64,000 nt of DNA from Paenibacillus riograndensis SBR5 (GCF_000981585.1 NZ_LN831776.1:3641187-3705186), one strand, 5' to 3'; positions 1-8,210 are shown, counted from the stretch's first letter. Notes: generated from the letters alone by a model not told the origin. Numbers and translations: made by a program.

Positions 1-228
1 GCAACCGTGAATGACGGGCTGTCCTACCTGGATCTGAAGAAGCAGAAGCCGGATGTTAAAATTAAGGTTGTCGACGAAATCGCCGAGGGTTCCCAGAGCG
101 CCGCTGTCTTCCTTAAGGGCAACGATGAGCTGGTAGCGGCAGTAAGCGAAGCATTGGCAGCTATGAAAAGTGACGGCACGTACCTGAAAATTTCCGAGAA
201 ATATTTCGGTGCTGACGTTTCCAAATAA
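1..228 (+). CDS. Amino-acid ABC transporter substrate-binding protein, C-terminal part
   Basis: This is the C-terminal 75 or so codons of a periplasmic-binding-protein-type (family 3) amino-acid receptor; the start lies outside the window. The tail has the usual family-3 ending: a helix with LVAAVSEALAAMKSDGTY followed by LKISEKYFG, the region where the last helix closes over the ligand lobe. A permease starts 57 bp downstream and an ATPase follows, so this is the receptor of a complete polar-amino-acid importer. In Bacillales such receptors are lipoproteins anchored outside the membrane. The ligand cannot be inferred from this fragment; cystine-type and glutamine-type systems are both possible. 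Confidence 0.85.
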   Translation, partial: ATVNDGLSYLDLKKQKPDVKIKVVDEIAEGSQSAAVFLKGNDELVAAVSEALAAMKSDGTYLKISEKYFGADVSK

Positions 229-284
229 TAACGGATGGACCTGGCGGCTCCGGCCGCCCGAAGTCCGAAAAGGATGTCTGATCA

Positions 285-953
285 ATGGATGACCGTAAAA
301 TACAAATTTTCCTCGATTCCTTGCTGCCCCTGCTCAAAGCCGGGGTGGCTTTTACCATTCCGCTCGCAGTAGTCTCTTTTATTCTGGGTCTGCTGCTGGC
401 TATTTTTACCGCACTTATCCGGCTTTCGCCCTGGACTTTGCCGAGGCTGATCGCCCGCTTCTACGTCTGGATTATCCGGGGAACGCCGTTGCTTGTACAA
501 TTGTTTATTATTTTCTTCGGGCTGCCGGCGGTGGGGATTATCCTTGATCCGTTTATAGCTGCGACCATCGGGTTCACGCTCAGTGTGGGGGCTTATTCCT
601 CCGAGATTGTGCGGGCTGCAATTCTGTCCATACATAAGGGCCAGTGGGAAGCTGCGTTCTCCGTAGGCATGACCCGGGGCCAAGCGCTGCGGAGAGTCAT
701 TCTCCCCCAGGCAGCGCGTGTTTCGGTTCCGCCTTTGTCGAATTCTTTTATCAGCCTGGTCAAAGACACCTCGCTTGCCGCGACTATCACTTATGTGGAA
801 ATTTTCAAAACAGCCCAACAGATAACGGCGACCACCTATGAACCGCTGCTGCTCTATTGTGAAGCCGCTTTGTTCTACCTGCTGTTCTGTTCCGTGCTGT
901 CGGTTCTGCAAAATTACCTGGAGAAGCGGCTTGACCGTTACTCGGCAAGATAA
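285..953 (+). CDS. Amino-acid ABC transporter permease (HisM/TcyL type)
   Basis: A 222-residue inner-membrane permease of the His/Glu/Gln/Arg/opine subfamily. It has about five membrane segments. An N-terminal segment is followed by the family motif ending in WIIRGTPLLVQLF (about residues 62-74), and the EAA loop that docks on the ATPase reads EAAFSVGMTRGQALRRVILPQA near residues 125-146. Length is normal for the subfamily. It lies between the receptor and the ATPase with short gaps, so the three form one operon. A single permease gene implies a homodimeric channel. The substrate is probably a polar amino acid or cystine. Confidence 0.9.
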   Translation: MDDRKIQIFLDSLLPLLKAGVAFTIPLAVVSFILGLLLAIFTALIRLSPWTLPRLIARFYVWIIRGTPLLVQLFIIFFGLPAVGIILDPFIAATIGFTLSVGAYSSEIVRAAILSIHKGQWEAAFSVGMTRGQALRRVILPQAARVSVPPLSNSFISLVKDTSLAATITYVEIFKTAQQITATTYEPLLLYCEAALFYLLFCSVLSVLQNYLEKRLDRYSAR

Positions 954-965
954 GGAGGAGCACCT

Positions 966-1718
966 ATGATTGAAATCCGTGACTTGCATAAATCCTTTGG
1001 TCCCCTCCAGGTGCTGAAGGGTGTCGATCTTACCGTGGAGCACGGCAAGGTACTGGTTATTATCGGTCCTTCAGGCTCCGGCAAAACAACCCTGCTGCGC
1101 TGCTTCAATCTTCTGGAACAGCCGGACAGGGGGAGCCTGACCCTGGGCGATATGAAGCTGGAATTCACGGCGGGAGGCAAAATCCCGCAGCGTTCCGTGC
1201 TGGCCCTGCGCCAGCGGACCGGGATGGTCTTCCAGTCGTACAACCTGTTTCCGCATATGACCGCTTTGGGCAATGTGATGGAGGGCCAGGTTACCGTCCA
1301 AAAACGCACCAAGGAAGAGGCTCGCAAGCGGGCCATCGAGCTGCTTACGAAGGTTGGCCTTGCGGACAAGGCGGATGCCTATCCGCATCAATTATCCGGC
1401 GGCCAGCAGCAGCGCGTAGCCATAGCGCGGGCAATGGCCGTGGAGCCGGAGGTGCTGCTGTTCGACGAGCCTACCTCGGCGCTTGATCCCGAGCTGGTAG
1501 GCGAGGTGCTCAAGGTAATCAAGCAGCTTGCGGCTGAAGGCATGACGATGGTCATCGTCACCCATGAGATGAAATTCGCTGCGGATGTGGCGGATCAGAT
1601 CATTTTGATGGATGGCGGTGTAATTCTGGAGCAGGGCAGACCGGAACAGGTGCTGGAGCATACAACCCATCCGCGCGCACTGCAGTTCCTGAACCGGCTT
1701 AGCGGTGAGGAAATTTAA
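966..1718 (+). CDS. Amino-acid ABC transporter ATP-binding protein
   Basis: A 250-residue cytoplasmic ATPase that powers the importer encoded just upstream. Visible motifs are Walker A GPSGSGKTT, the Q-loop in GMVFQSYNLFPHMT, signature LSGGQQQR, Walker B VLLFDEPTSALD and the switch histidine in VTHEM. The order, spacing and length are those of the HisP/GlnQ/TcyC family. A good ribosome binding site, AGGAGG, sits in the 12-bp gap after the permease. It is the last gene of the operon and is followed by a bidirectional terminator. Confidence 0.92.
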   Translation: MIEIRDLHKSFGPLQVLKGVDLTVEHGKVLVIIGPSGSGKTTLLRCFNLLEQPDRGSLTLGDMKLEFTAGGKIPQRSVLALRQRTGMVFQSYNLFPHMTALGNVMEGQVTVQKRTKEEARKRAIELLTKVGLADKADAYPHQLSGGQQQRVAIARAMAVEPEVLLFDEPTSALDPELVGEVLKVIKQLAAEGMTMVIVTHEMKFAADVADQIILMDGGVILEQGRPEQVLEHTTHPRALQFLNRLSGEEI

Positions 1719-1767
1719 TCTGGCCAGGCAGAGTAAATGTATCAGTACTTTTGTTCAATATGACACC

Positions 1768-1803
1768 AAAAAGGCAGTCCGGAAAATCCGGAACTGCCTT
1801 TTT
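1768..1803. terminator. Bidirectional intrinsic terminator
   Basis: An A5 run, an 11-bp GGCAGT/ACTGCC-based stem extended by CCGGA/TCCGG, and a T5 run. It lies between the convergent ABC ATPase gene (+) and the SLH gene (-), and the A/T runs on both sides would serve both. Confidence 0.85.
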
Positions 1804-1860
1804 GAACTACCAATTCGTCAGTCCATACCCAGGGGAGGGGGGTGGACTGCAGAGCCTCGT

Positions 1861-2535
1861 CTAGCTCTGTGGCGCGGTATTTGTTTTGGATTTCAGGTAA
1901 TCCAGTGCGTTGTAGAGCATGACGGCTGCTTCGGCGCGGGTGATTTCTTTTTTCGGATTGAATTTGCCGTTTGCATCCAGTGTGTTGATGTTGTATTTCA
2001 GCGAGCGCTGGATGCTGCCCTGGAAAGAAGGCTCCAAGGCGTCAGCGTCGGCGATATCTGCAGGGACAATATTGATCATCGGCAGATTGCCAACCTTTTC
2101 TATGCCCTGAACCAGCAGGTTGGTGAATAATTCCTTGGTCATTGGCTTCGAGGGATCAATATCCGCAGCGATTTCGATCCCGTTGTAATGGGCGTTGACG
2201 AAAGCTTCCGCGTACCAGGCATTGTCTTTCACCTTGGTGAAGGTGCTGCTGGCGAGTGGAGCCTTGTTGAAGTCGATAGCCGCCAGGCTCAGTTGAAGAC
2301 CTCCAGCGATAAACTGGACTCCTTGAGCCGTTGTTACTTTGGAGCCGGGCAGGAACTGGGTGTCGGAGATGCCTTTGATCAATCCTTGCTCCTTCAGGGA
2401 ATTAATTTTGTCTTTGCCGGTTACGTTGTTGATATCCTTAAAGCTGCTGTCTGCGGCAAAGATGGGTCCGGCAAGTGAAAAAGTAAGAAGCGATACGCTG
2501 GTCACCGCTGCAAAAGCGCTTTTTTTGAAGTTCAT
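1861..2535 (-). CDS. Secreted S-layer-homology (SLH) domain protein
   Basis: A 224-residue exported protein with an N-terminal signal peptide (KK, hydrophobic stretch, cleavage probably after PIFA-A at residue 28). The mature part is built from SLH-like segments: SSFKDINNVTGKDKINSLKEQGLIKG near 30-55, WYAEAFVNAHYNGIE near 107-121 and a C-terminal FNPKKEITRAEAAVMLYNAL near 190-210, the best SLH match. SLH modules bind secondary cell-wall polymers, so the protein probably sits on the cell surface. No catalytic domain is attached, unlike many SLH enzymes. The gene is monocistronic and ends at the shared terminator. Confidence 0.85.
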   Translation of the reverse strand: MNFKKSAFAAVTSVSLLTFSLAGPIFAADSSFKDINNVTGKDKINSLKEQGLIKGISDTQFLPGSKVTTAQGVQFIAGGLQLSLAAIDFNKAPLASSTFTKVKDNAWYAEAFVNAHYNGIEIAADIDPSKPMTKELFTNLLVQGIEKVGNLPMINIVPADIADADALEPSFQGSIQRSLKYNINTLDANGKFNPKKEITRAEAAVMLYNALDYLKSKTNTAPQS

Positions 2536-2831
2536 TGTATTTCCACCTTTGTCTGTAGGATTCAGGCTGCTTAGCCTTGTTCAACACCTCAGACGACTCA
2601 GAATATGGAAAGGTTGCAGGCAATTAAATTTAATATCTATGAAAGTTTAACCCTTACATTGATTTTTGAAACAGCAATGCGGTAAGGATATTTCCTCTAG
2701 TGCTGATTACCGGTACGGAATGTTATAATGTTGTCAGGCTCTTTTCTTTGGTGGATATTTTTGTTATGCTTATATCGTAACAATTACTAATTAATCTCAG
2801 ATTGCGCTTCCGGAAAGGTGGGAGACTACAC

Positions 2832-3305
2832 GTGAACCCGATTGCTAATATCAGTCAGCAGTTTGCTGCGCATCATTATAAATTAACGCCACAGCGCGAG
2901 GCTATCGTCAGAGTTCTGCTAGATAATGAGAAGGATCATTTGAGCGTGGAAGAGGTCTACATGCTGGTGAAGAACAGCTATCCGCATCTTGGACTTGCAA
3001 CAGTATATCGTACCCTGGAATTGCTGTGTGAGCTTCATATTGTAGAGAAGATGAATTTTGGGGATGGCGTAGCCCGCTATGATCTGCGGGGGGATGATCA
3101 TGCCCATATGCACCATCATCTGATTTGCAATGTGTGCGGCAGGCTGGAGGAAATCAAGGACGATTGGCTCCTTGAGCTGGAGCTGCGGCTGGAACGGGAA
3201 TACGGCTTTAACGTTACCGATCACCGGCTGGATTTCAAAGGCACCTACAATTCATGCAAACGAAGCGGCTGCAAAGGGGAGAAGTCTTGTCAGGCTGTCT
3301 CTTAA
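2832..3305 (+). CDS. fur: Ferric uptake regulator family repressor (Fur)
   Basis: A 157-residue metal-dependent repressor. I chose the GTG start at 2832 because AAGGTGGGAG lies just upstream; the longer TTG-started frame has no such signal. The N-terminal winged helix ends with the recognition-helix motif GLATVYRTLELL. The C-terminal dimerisation domain carries HAHMHHHLICNVCG (regulatory-site histidines and a CxxC at residues 99/102) and a terminal C-x4-C-x5-C at 142/147/153, as in Fur proteins with a structural zinc. Its size and His-rich loop fit Fur better than PerR or Zur, but the three are hard to separate by eye. It is monocistronic, with a terminator downstream. Confidence 0.85.
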   Translation: MNPIANISQQFAAHHYKLTPQREAIVRVLLDNEKDHLSVEEVYMLVKNSYPHLGLATVYRTLELLCELHIVEKMNFGDGVARYDLRGDDHAHMHHHLICNVCGRLEEIKDDWLLELELRLEREYGFNVTDHRLDFKGTYNSCKRSGCKGEKSCQAVS

Positions 3306-3372
3306 GCCGGCTGTACGCATAATGCTTACGGATGAAAGGCGGAGAATGTAGACGGCAGCATGTACACACCAT

Positions 3373-3421
3373 AAAACGGCATTTCAAGAGCCCGTATACT
3401 GTGCTCTGGAATGCCGTTTTT
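3373..3421. terminator. Bidirectional intrinsic terminator
   Basis: AAAACGGCATT pairs with AATGCCGTTTT, and the stem continues with one bulge into AGAGC/GCTCT. It lies between fur (+) and the AIM24-family gene (-), which converge. Confidence 0.85.
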
Positions 3422-3437
3422 ATTAGGTTTATTAGGT

Positions 3438-4118
3438 CTAAGGTCTGGAGGGCACAAAAGATTTGATCCATGTCCCAAAGCTGCCCGGATTGCGGGACTG
3501 CACCAGTACTACGCCTTCGCCGCGGAATCGGCAGACCAGCGCTTCACCACTCGTTAAGCTGTTGAGCCAGCCGGAGGCGGCTTTTTCCACCTTGTAATCC
3601 ATATAACCCGGCCAAGCCACCAGATGCCCGTTATCGATGATCATTTCTTCGCCCGGTCCCAGATTGATTGCATGAATGGCCCCGAATGATGAGAGGAACA
3701 CAGTGCCGCTGCCGCTGATTTCAATAATGAAAAATCCTTCCCCGGAGAACAGTCCGCGCGTCAGATTCTGCATCTTCGTGTTGACCTGAATGCCATGCGT
3801 TCCGGCGAGGAAGCCGTCCTTCTGCACATACAGCTTGTACGATCCGTCGAGCTCGATAGCCTGAATATCACCGATGGCGCCGGGAGAGAGCAGCACTTCA
3901 CTTTGTCCCCGCGTTGCCGTCAGCTCCTGGAAGAAAAATTTCTCGCCGCTGAGCATTCTGCCCAGCCCCCGCATCAGGCCTCCGTCAACGGTTCCCCGGA
4001 GCTCCACACCCGGCGACATGGCGACCATAGCCCCCATCTCTGCTTTGACGCTTTCACCCGGATTCAAATGGACCTTTAGCATAGCAAAAGCACCTTCGTA
4101 TAATACGTCGTATTTCAT
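3438..4118 (-). CDS. AIM24 / TIGR00266-family beta-prism protein
   Basis: A 226-residue soluble protein of the AIM24 family (the conserved bacterial group once called TIGR00266). Recognisable features are the opening KYDVLYEGAFAMLKVHLNPGESVKAEMGAMVAMS, a Gly-rich region GGLMRGLGRMLSGEKFFFQ, and the repeated beta-strand pattern with GDIQAIELD and FGAIHAINLGPGEEMIIDNGHLVAWP. Length is normal for the family. Its biochemical role is not established to my knowledge. Members are beta-rich folds often found next to stress or membrane genes. The start has a GGAGGG site nearby. A tiny ORF may precede it in the same transcript. Confidence 0.85.
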   Translation of the reverse strand: MKYDVLYEGAFAMLKVHLNPGESVKAEMGAMVAMSPGVELRGTVDGGLMRGLGRMLSGEKFFFQELTATRGQSEVLLSPGAIGDIQAIELDGSYKLYVQKDGFLAGTHGIQVNTKMQNLTRGLFSGEGFFIIEISGSGTVFLSSFGAIHAINLGPGEEMIIDNGHLVAWPGYMDYKVEKAASGWLNSLTSGEALVCRFRGEGVVLVQSRNPGSFGTWIKSFVPSRP

Positions 4119-4147
4119 TCATTTCCCTCCGCATCCATAAGTTACAG

Positions 4148-4276
4148 TTACAGGCTTTCCCGGTATTCCACTGTTATGCCCGCCAGCCGGGCGTATCCGA
4201 TCTCCTTGCGGGTGCTTTGACCCATATGACTCTGTACATTAATAAATGTAATAATTCCCGGATGACCGCAATGTTC
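4148..4276 (-). CDS. Possible small protein, remnant of a DUF4406/deoxyribosyltransferase-like domain
   Basis: A 43-codon ORF starting at an ATG preceded by AAGGAAGG, ending 29 bp before the AIM24-family start on the same strand. A longer in-frame start 26 codons upstream has no clear ribosome binding site. Its C-terminal half, STRKEIGYARLAGITVEY, resembles the last conserved motif of the nucleoside 2-deoxyribosyltransferase-like / DUF4406 family (EI-YA---GK-V-Y). The catalytic N-terminal part of that fold is absent. It could be a genuine short protein, a decayed fragment, or chance. The family link is my inference. Confidence 0.35.
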   Translation of the reverse strand, partial: EHCGHPGIITFINVQSHMGQSTRKEIGYARLAGITVEYRESL

Positions 4277-4480
4277 CATGGAACCTTCCTTTTGAAGGGG
4301 ATGCTTGTACCCATCAAGGATACTGTACCCGCTGCTGCTTGTGCAAGCGTACACTGTCAGGCGGGATGATTATAGTCAACTTTACCGGGCAATTCACCTG
4401 AGATTATGTTAAAATTAAGATATCAGCATATTCAGAAAAGGGAATGCTGATCCAATTCACAAAAAGAGGAGTGTTGCCCT

Positions 4481-4765
4481 ATGGCACGCACAAAAACACA
4501 AAAAGCTCTGCTTAAGGCAGAACGCTCCGGCACCTGGTGCGCGGAACGGAACCGCAGACTCAACGATCATTACGGAGCCATTTCCCAGCATGTCCGGGTC
4601 ACCCCGAGCAAGCAGCAAAAACTGAATAAGGTCAAACACAAGGAGCGGATCTTTCAGGATGGCGCTCCTTTTGCATATCCGGGGGAGCAAAAGCTGACTT
4701 CTCTCTTTGTAAGATTCCGGAAGAGCGAAATCAAAGGTAAAAATACCTTTGATTGGGCAGTGTAG
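4481..4765 (+). CDS. Small basic conserved-looking protein whose 3' end runs into the hairpin array
   Basis: A 94-residue basic protein starting 8 bp after an AAAGAGG site. The N-terminal part, MARTKTQKALLKAERSG and QHVRVTPSKQQKLNKVKHKERIF, is Lys/Arg-rich and resembles short Paenibacillus/Bacillus proteins of unknown function. The last 15 codons (from SEIKGK to the stop) are encoded by the first unit of the 51-bp tandem repeat that follows, so the natural C-terminus may have been replaced when the array arose. I cannot assign a function. Confidence 0.6.
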   Translation: MARTKTQKALLKAERSGTWCAERNRRLNDHYGAISQHVRVTPSKQQKLNKVKHKERIFQDGAPFAYPGEQKLTSLFVRFRKSEIKGKNTFDWAV

Positions 4766-5178
4766 GCGCAGCAGAGCGAAATCAAAGGTAAAAATACCTT
4801 TGATTGGGCAGCGTAGGCGCAGCATAACGAAATCAAAGGTAAAAATACCTTTGATTGGGCAGCGTAGGCGCAGCAGAGCGAAATCAAAGGTAAAAATACC
4901 TTTGATTGGGCAGCGTAGGCGCAGCAGAGAGAAATCAAAGGTGAAAATACCTTTGATTGGGCGGTGAAGGCGCAGCAGAGAGAAATCAAAGGTAAAAATA
5001 CCTTTGATTGGGCAGCGTAGGCGCAGCAGAGAGAAATCAAAGGTAAAAACACCTTTGATTGGGCGGTGAAGGCGCAGCAGAGAGAAATCAAAGGTAAAAA
5101 TACCTTTGATTGGACAGTGTAGGCGCAGTAGAGAGAAATCAAAGGTAAAAATACCTTTGATTGGGCAATCTAAGCGCA
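4727..5178. repeat. Tandem array: nine 51-bp units, each with a 10-bp hairpin
   Basis: Nine units start at 4727, 4778, 4829, 4880, 4931, 4982, 5033, 5084 and 5135, an exact 51-bp period; the ninth decays after 5178. Each holds ATCAAAGGTA, a 4-nt A loop and TACCTTTGAT, then a conserved linker of about 27 bp ending GCGCAGCAGAG. Arm changes in units 5 and 7 leave a G-T wobble on one strand. Because 51 is a multiple of 3, long repetitive frames stay open on both strands; I regard them as by-products. The array sits between the 3' ends of two convergent genes. There is no T-run after the hairpins, so they are not ordinary terminators. Confidence 0.95.
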
Positions 5179-5189
5179 GTGGGCTGGTG

Positions 5190-6023
5190 TTACGGCAGCG
5201 AGGCCGTTTCTGCTTGCCGGCTGTATGCGCGGTATTGCTTGGGAGACATTCCGAACCGGCTCCGGAACAAGCGGTGAAAATAAGTGTAGTTGGCGAAGCC
5301 GCAGGTCTCGGAGACATGCTCCAGCGGCATCGGGCTGAAGGTAATCCGCTCCCGCGCCATATCCAGCCTGACATCGTTGACATACTTGACAATGGTTGTG
5401 CCAAAAGCCTCCTTGAACAGATGAACCGCCCGGGAGACGCTGATATCCACATGCCCGGCCACATCCTCAAGACGGAACGGATACGCGGCATGCTCCTCTA
5501 CATATTGCTTCATACGGTAAGCCAGATAGCCTTTGGGCGACACCGCAGGCTGTTCAGACATCAGCCGGTCAATTTCCAGGCATAATATCTGCAGATAACA
5601 GGCTGAAATTTCCGGCGAGGGGTTGGACAGGCGGCGCTGCTCCAGCACGATTTGCCGGAAGAGGCCAAGAAAATAGTCGCTGAGCGGCATTGGAAGCACC
5701 AGCGGACGCTGCTTGCGGGTCCACCATTCCTCAATCCAGGGCCCTCCGCAAAAGATATGATAATCACCGCTTTCAATCCGCGGCTTGCCTACGGGATAGC
5801 TCTCTTTGTCGATGCTTAGGTAATAAGGGTCGCTTGGAGCGAACAGCATGAGGTCGCCGCTCTCCACGGTGGTCAGAACGCCGTTGACCATTGTCCGGCT
5901 GCGGCCTTCGGTCTGCAGGCGCAGCAGATAATAATAGACACTGTCACCGCCCGTCATATGAAACGGCTTGCGGTGGACAGAAAATCCGGCGGATAGTATA
6001 TGGCAGGGTGCAGTTTGTGTCAT
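5190..6023 (-). CDS. AraC-family transcriptional regulator
   Basis: A 277-residue regulator. The N-terminal half is a cupin-like ligand-binding domain (SVYYYLLRLQTEGRSRTMVNG then GDLMLFAPSDPYYLS). The C-terminal 100 residues are a double helix-turn-helix: the first helix-turn-helix in FRLEDVAGHVDISVSRAVHLFKEAFG, the second in ISETCGFANYTYFHRLFRSRFGMSPKQYR-type sequence near residue 245. The start follows AGGAGG by 4 bp. It is divergent from the sugar-isomerase/dehydrogenase operon at 6353, so it is probably that operon's activator, responding to a sugar or polyol. The 3' end faces the hairpin array. Confidence 0.9.
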   Translation of the reverse strand: MTQTAPCHILSAGFSVHRKPFHMTGGDSVYYYLLRLQTEGRSRTMVNGVLTTVESGDLMLFAPSDPYYLSIDKESYPVGKPRIESGDYHIFCGGPWIEEWWTRKQRPLVLPMPLSDYFLGLFRQIVLEQRRLSNPSPEISACYLQILCLEIDRLMSEQPAVSPKGYLAYRMKQYVEEHAAYPFRLEDVAGHVDISVSRAVHLFKEAFGTTIVKYVNDVRLDMARERITFSPMPLEHVSETCGFANYTYFHRLFRSRFGMSPKQYRAYSRQAETASLP

Positions 6024-6101
6024 AGGTCCTCCTGGGCATCATAATGTAGATATAAAATGATAAGCAGATTGTTCATGTTTTAATCATATTCTTCATTTTA
6101 T

Positions 6102-6116
6102 TATATACGCTTTCAT
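6102..6116. promoter_or_regulatory. Possible cre (CcpA) site in the araC/operon divergent region
   Basis: Read on the minus strand, ATGAAAGCGTATATA matches the cre consensus WTGNAANCGNWNNCW at all but one defined position. It lies in the 329-bp divergent region (6024-6352) between the AraC gene and the sugar operon. That region is otherwise AT-rich and shows no second motif that I trust. Confidence 0.35.
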
Positions 6117-6352
6117 ATTACTATGTACCTGAGCAAAAAACGTATAAATGAAGTAAAGGGGGCTTTATAACGGCTCTGATAGCTACATAGACAATCTCAG
6201 TGGAAGCAGAGGGTTAAAGATACAGATATTGGACAGCCAGGTACTTGCAGCCCTTTTGTTCATGTGAGGTGCATCATGTGGGTCCTTCGGGGACGATATG
6301 AAGCTTAAATCGAAGTGTAAGTAAATCCAGACCTACTAGGAGTGAGACGAAC

Positions 6353-7120
6353 ATGCTTAAGATCGGCTTGCAGCTGTATACGCTGAGAGAAGAACTGGAA
6401 CAGGATTTCGAAGGGACGATCCGCAAGGTCGCGGAGCTTGGATATGCCGGCGTGGAGTTTTTTCACTATTTTGGCCGGACAGCAGAGCAAGTGAATGCGC
6501 TGCTGCAGGAAACAGGACTTACCGCGCTCGGCGCGCATCGTCCATATGATGCCATGCTGAATGACACGGAGCAGGAAATCAGCTTCAATCTGTCTATTGG
6601 CAACCGTAACCTGATCGTGCCTTATTTGACTGAAGAGCAGCGGAATTGGGAAGAGGTTGCCGTTAATCTGCGGAAGATCGGGGAGCAATGCAGCGCCCGC
6701 GGCGCCGTGCTTTCTTATCATAATCATGATTTTGAATTCAAAGAGCAGTTTGGCGGACGCACCGCGTTTGACGGCATTTTTGAGGAAGTGCCTGCGGATC
6801 TGCTGCAAGTGGAAATGGATACCTGCTGGGTGTATTATGCGGGGTATGATCCGGTAGAGTATATTCACAAATACGCCGGACGTCTGCCGATTATCCATCT
6901 GAAGGATATGAAAAAACGTGAAGACGGCTCGGCTGAGACCGTCGTCCTGGGTGAAGGGGAAGTTAAGCTCGAGGCCATTCTGGAGGCGGCGGATGCCGCA
7001 GGAGCAGAGTGGGCAGTAGTGGAGCAGGATTTCTGCAGCCGTTCACCGCTTGAAAGTGTAGCAGACAGTATGAAATGGATTAGAGCATATGCCAACCAAG
7101 GAGGAAAAGTTCATGTCTAA
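6353..7120 (+). CDS. Sugar phosphate isomerase/epimerase, TIM barrel (AP endonuclease 2 fold)
   Basis: A 255-residue TIM barrel of the xylose-isomerase-like / IolE-IolI superfamily. Signs are the opening LKIGLQLYTLREEL, GYAGVEFF near residue 33, the strand-end metal ligands in LSYHNHDFEF (His), VEMDTCWV (Asp) and PIIHLKDM (His), and a final Glu in AVVEQDF. These are the usual Glu/Asp/His divalent-metal ligands of isomerases in this fold. It starts after TAGGAG and overlaps the next gene by 8 bp. The context of two Gfo/Idh/MocA oxidoreductases suggests epimerisation or isomerisation of a keto-sugar or inositol derivative; the substrate is unknown. Confidence 0.88.
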   Translation: MLKIGLQLYTLREELEQDFEGTIRKVAELGYAGVEFFHYFGRTAEQVNALLQETGLTALGAHRPYDAMLNDTEQEISFNLSIGNRNLIVPYLTEEQRNWEEVAVNLRKIGEQCSARGAVLSYHNHDFEFKEQFGGRTAFDGIFEEVPADLLQVEMDTCWVYYAGYDPVEYIHKYAGRLPIIHLKDMKKREDGSAETVVLGEGEVKLEAILEAADAAGAEWAVVEQDFCSRSPLESVADSMKWIRAYANQGGKVHV

Positions 7121-8210
7121 CAAACTCAAAATTGCTATTATCGGTTGCGGTGGTATCGCAAACGGCAAACATATGCCAAGCCTGTCCCGTCAGAACAATG
7201 CAGAAATGGTGGCTTTTTGCGACATCATAGAGGAACGGGCACAGGAGGCGGCGAAAACTTACGGTACGGAGGATGCAGCCGTATACACAGATTTCCGTGA
7301 GATGCTGGCCGCTGGCGGATTCGATATCGTTCATGTATGTACACCTAACGACAGCCATTCCGTAATTTCAATAGCTGCATTGGAGGCCGGCAATCATGTA
7401 ATGTGCGAAAAGCCAATGGCCAAAACAACGGCACAGGCTCAGGAAATGCTCGAAGCTGCCCGCCGTACAGGCAAAAAGCTCTCGATTGCTTACCAGAACC
7501 GTTACCGCTCGGATAGTGAATATCTGAAGGGGCTCTGCGAGAGTGGCGAGCTCGGCGATATCTACTACGGTAAGGCGATTGCGCTGCGCCGCCGTGCAGT
7601 TCCGACATGGGGGGTATTCCTGGATGAAGAGAAGCAGGGCGGAGGCCCGCTGATCGATATCGGGACACACGCGCTTGATCTTACGCTGTGGCTGATGGAT
7701 AATTATAAGCCGCGTATGGTAGTAGGCTCCACGTTCCACAAGCTGGGACAGAAGAAAAATGCAGCAAATGCCTTCGGTCCATGGGACCCGGAGCAATTCA
7801 AGGTGGAAGATTCTGCGTTTGGCTTCATTACTATGGAAAACGGGGCTACAATCTCCCTGGAATCCAGTTGGGCGCTGAATGTATCGGAGTTCCGTGAAGC
7901 CCAAACCCTCCTCGCCGGTACCGAGGGCGGTGCGGATATGAAGGACGGCTTGCGTTTGAACGGAGAACGTGCCGGCCGTCTGTACGAAACCAAAGTAGAT
8001 CTGTCCTCCGGCGGCGTTGCCTTCTACAGCGGAGGTGCGGAGAGCGAATCCGACCGTGAAGCCCGCCTGTGGCTGGAAGCCGTAAGCGAAGACAAAGAAC
8101 CGGTGGTCAAACCGGAACAGGCTTTGGTAGTTACACAAATTCTTGAAGCAATCTATGAATCCGCGCGCACGGGCCGTGCGGTGTACTTCGACGGAAGCTC
8201 AGACAAATAA
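7113..8210 (+). CDS. Gfo/Idh/MocA-family NAD(P)-dependent sugar oxidoreductase
   Basis: A 365-residue two-domain dehydrogenase. Rossmann motif GCGGIANGKH at residues 11-20, then HVCTPNDSH and the family hallmark EKPMA near residue 96. The C-terminal alpha/beta domain carries GGGPLIDIGTHALDL, with the Asp and His that usually serve in catalysis. I chose the ATG at 7113, with AAGGAGG 8 bp upstream, over the in-frame ATG at 7089. The ATG overlaps the stop of the upstream isomerase, so the two are translationally coupled. Expected reaction: reversible oxidation of a sugar or cyclitol hydroxyl. Confidence 0.9.
   Translation: MSNKLKIAIIGCGGIANGKHMPSLSRQNNAEMVAFCDIIEERAQEAAKTYGTEDAAVYTDFREMLAAGGFDIVHVCTPNDSHSVISIAALEAGNHVMCEKPMAKTTAQAQEMLEAARRTGKKLSIAYQNRYRSDSEYLKGLCESGELGDIYYGKAIALRRRAVPTWGVFLDEEKQGGGPLIDIGTHALDLTLWLMDNYKPRMVVGSTFHKLGQKKNAANAFGPWDPEQFKVEDSAFGFITMENGATISLESSWALNVSEFREAQTLLAGTEGGADMKDGLRLNGERAGRLYETKVDLSSGGVAFYSGGAESESDREARLWLEAVSEDKEPVVKPEQALVVTQILEAIYESARTGRAVYFDGSSDK

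Noticed and set aside
282..1043. A 253-codon minus-strand frame
   Set aside because: It is antisense to the permease and ATPase genes, which have full family motifs; its composition (many Arg, Gln, His, Pro) is typical of a shadow frame.
4727..5178. CRISPR array
   Set aside because: The linkers between palindromes are as conserved as the palindromes, so there are no spacers, and no cas genes are nearby.
4457..5491. A 344-codon minus-strand frame with nine 17-residue repeats (also a 162-codon one at 4654-5142)
   Set aside because: It stays open only because the DNA period (51) is a multiple of 3. It overlaps the small plus-strand gene and the 3' part of the AraC gene and has no ribosome binding site.
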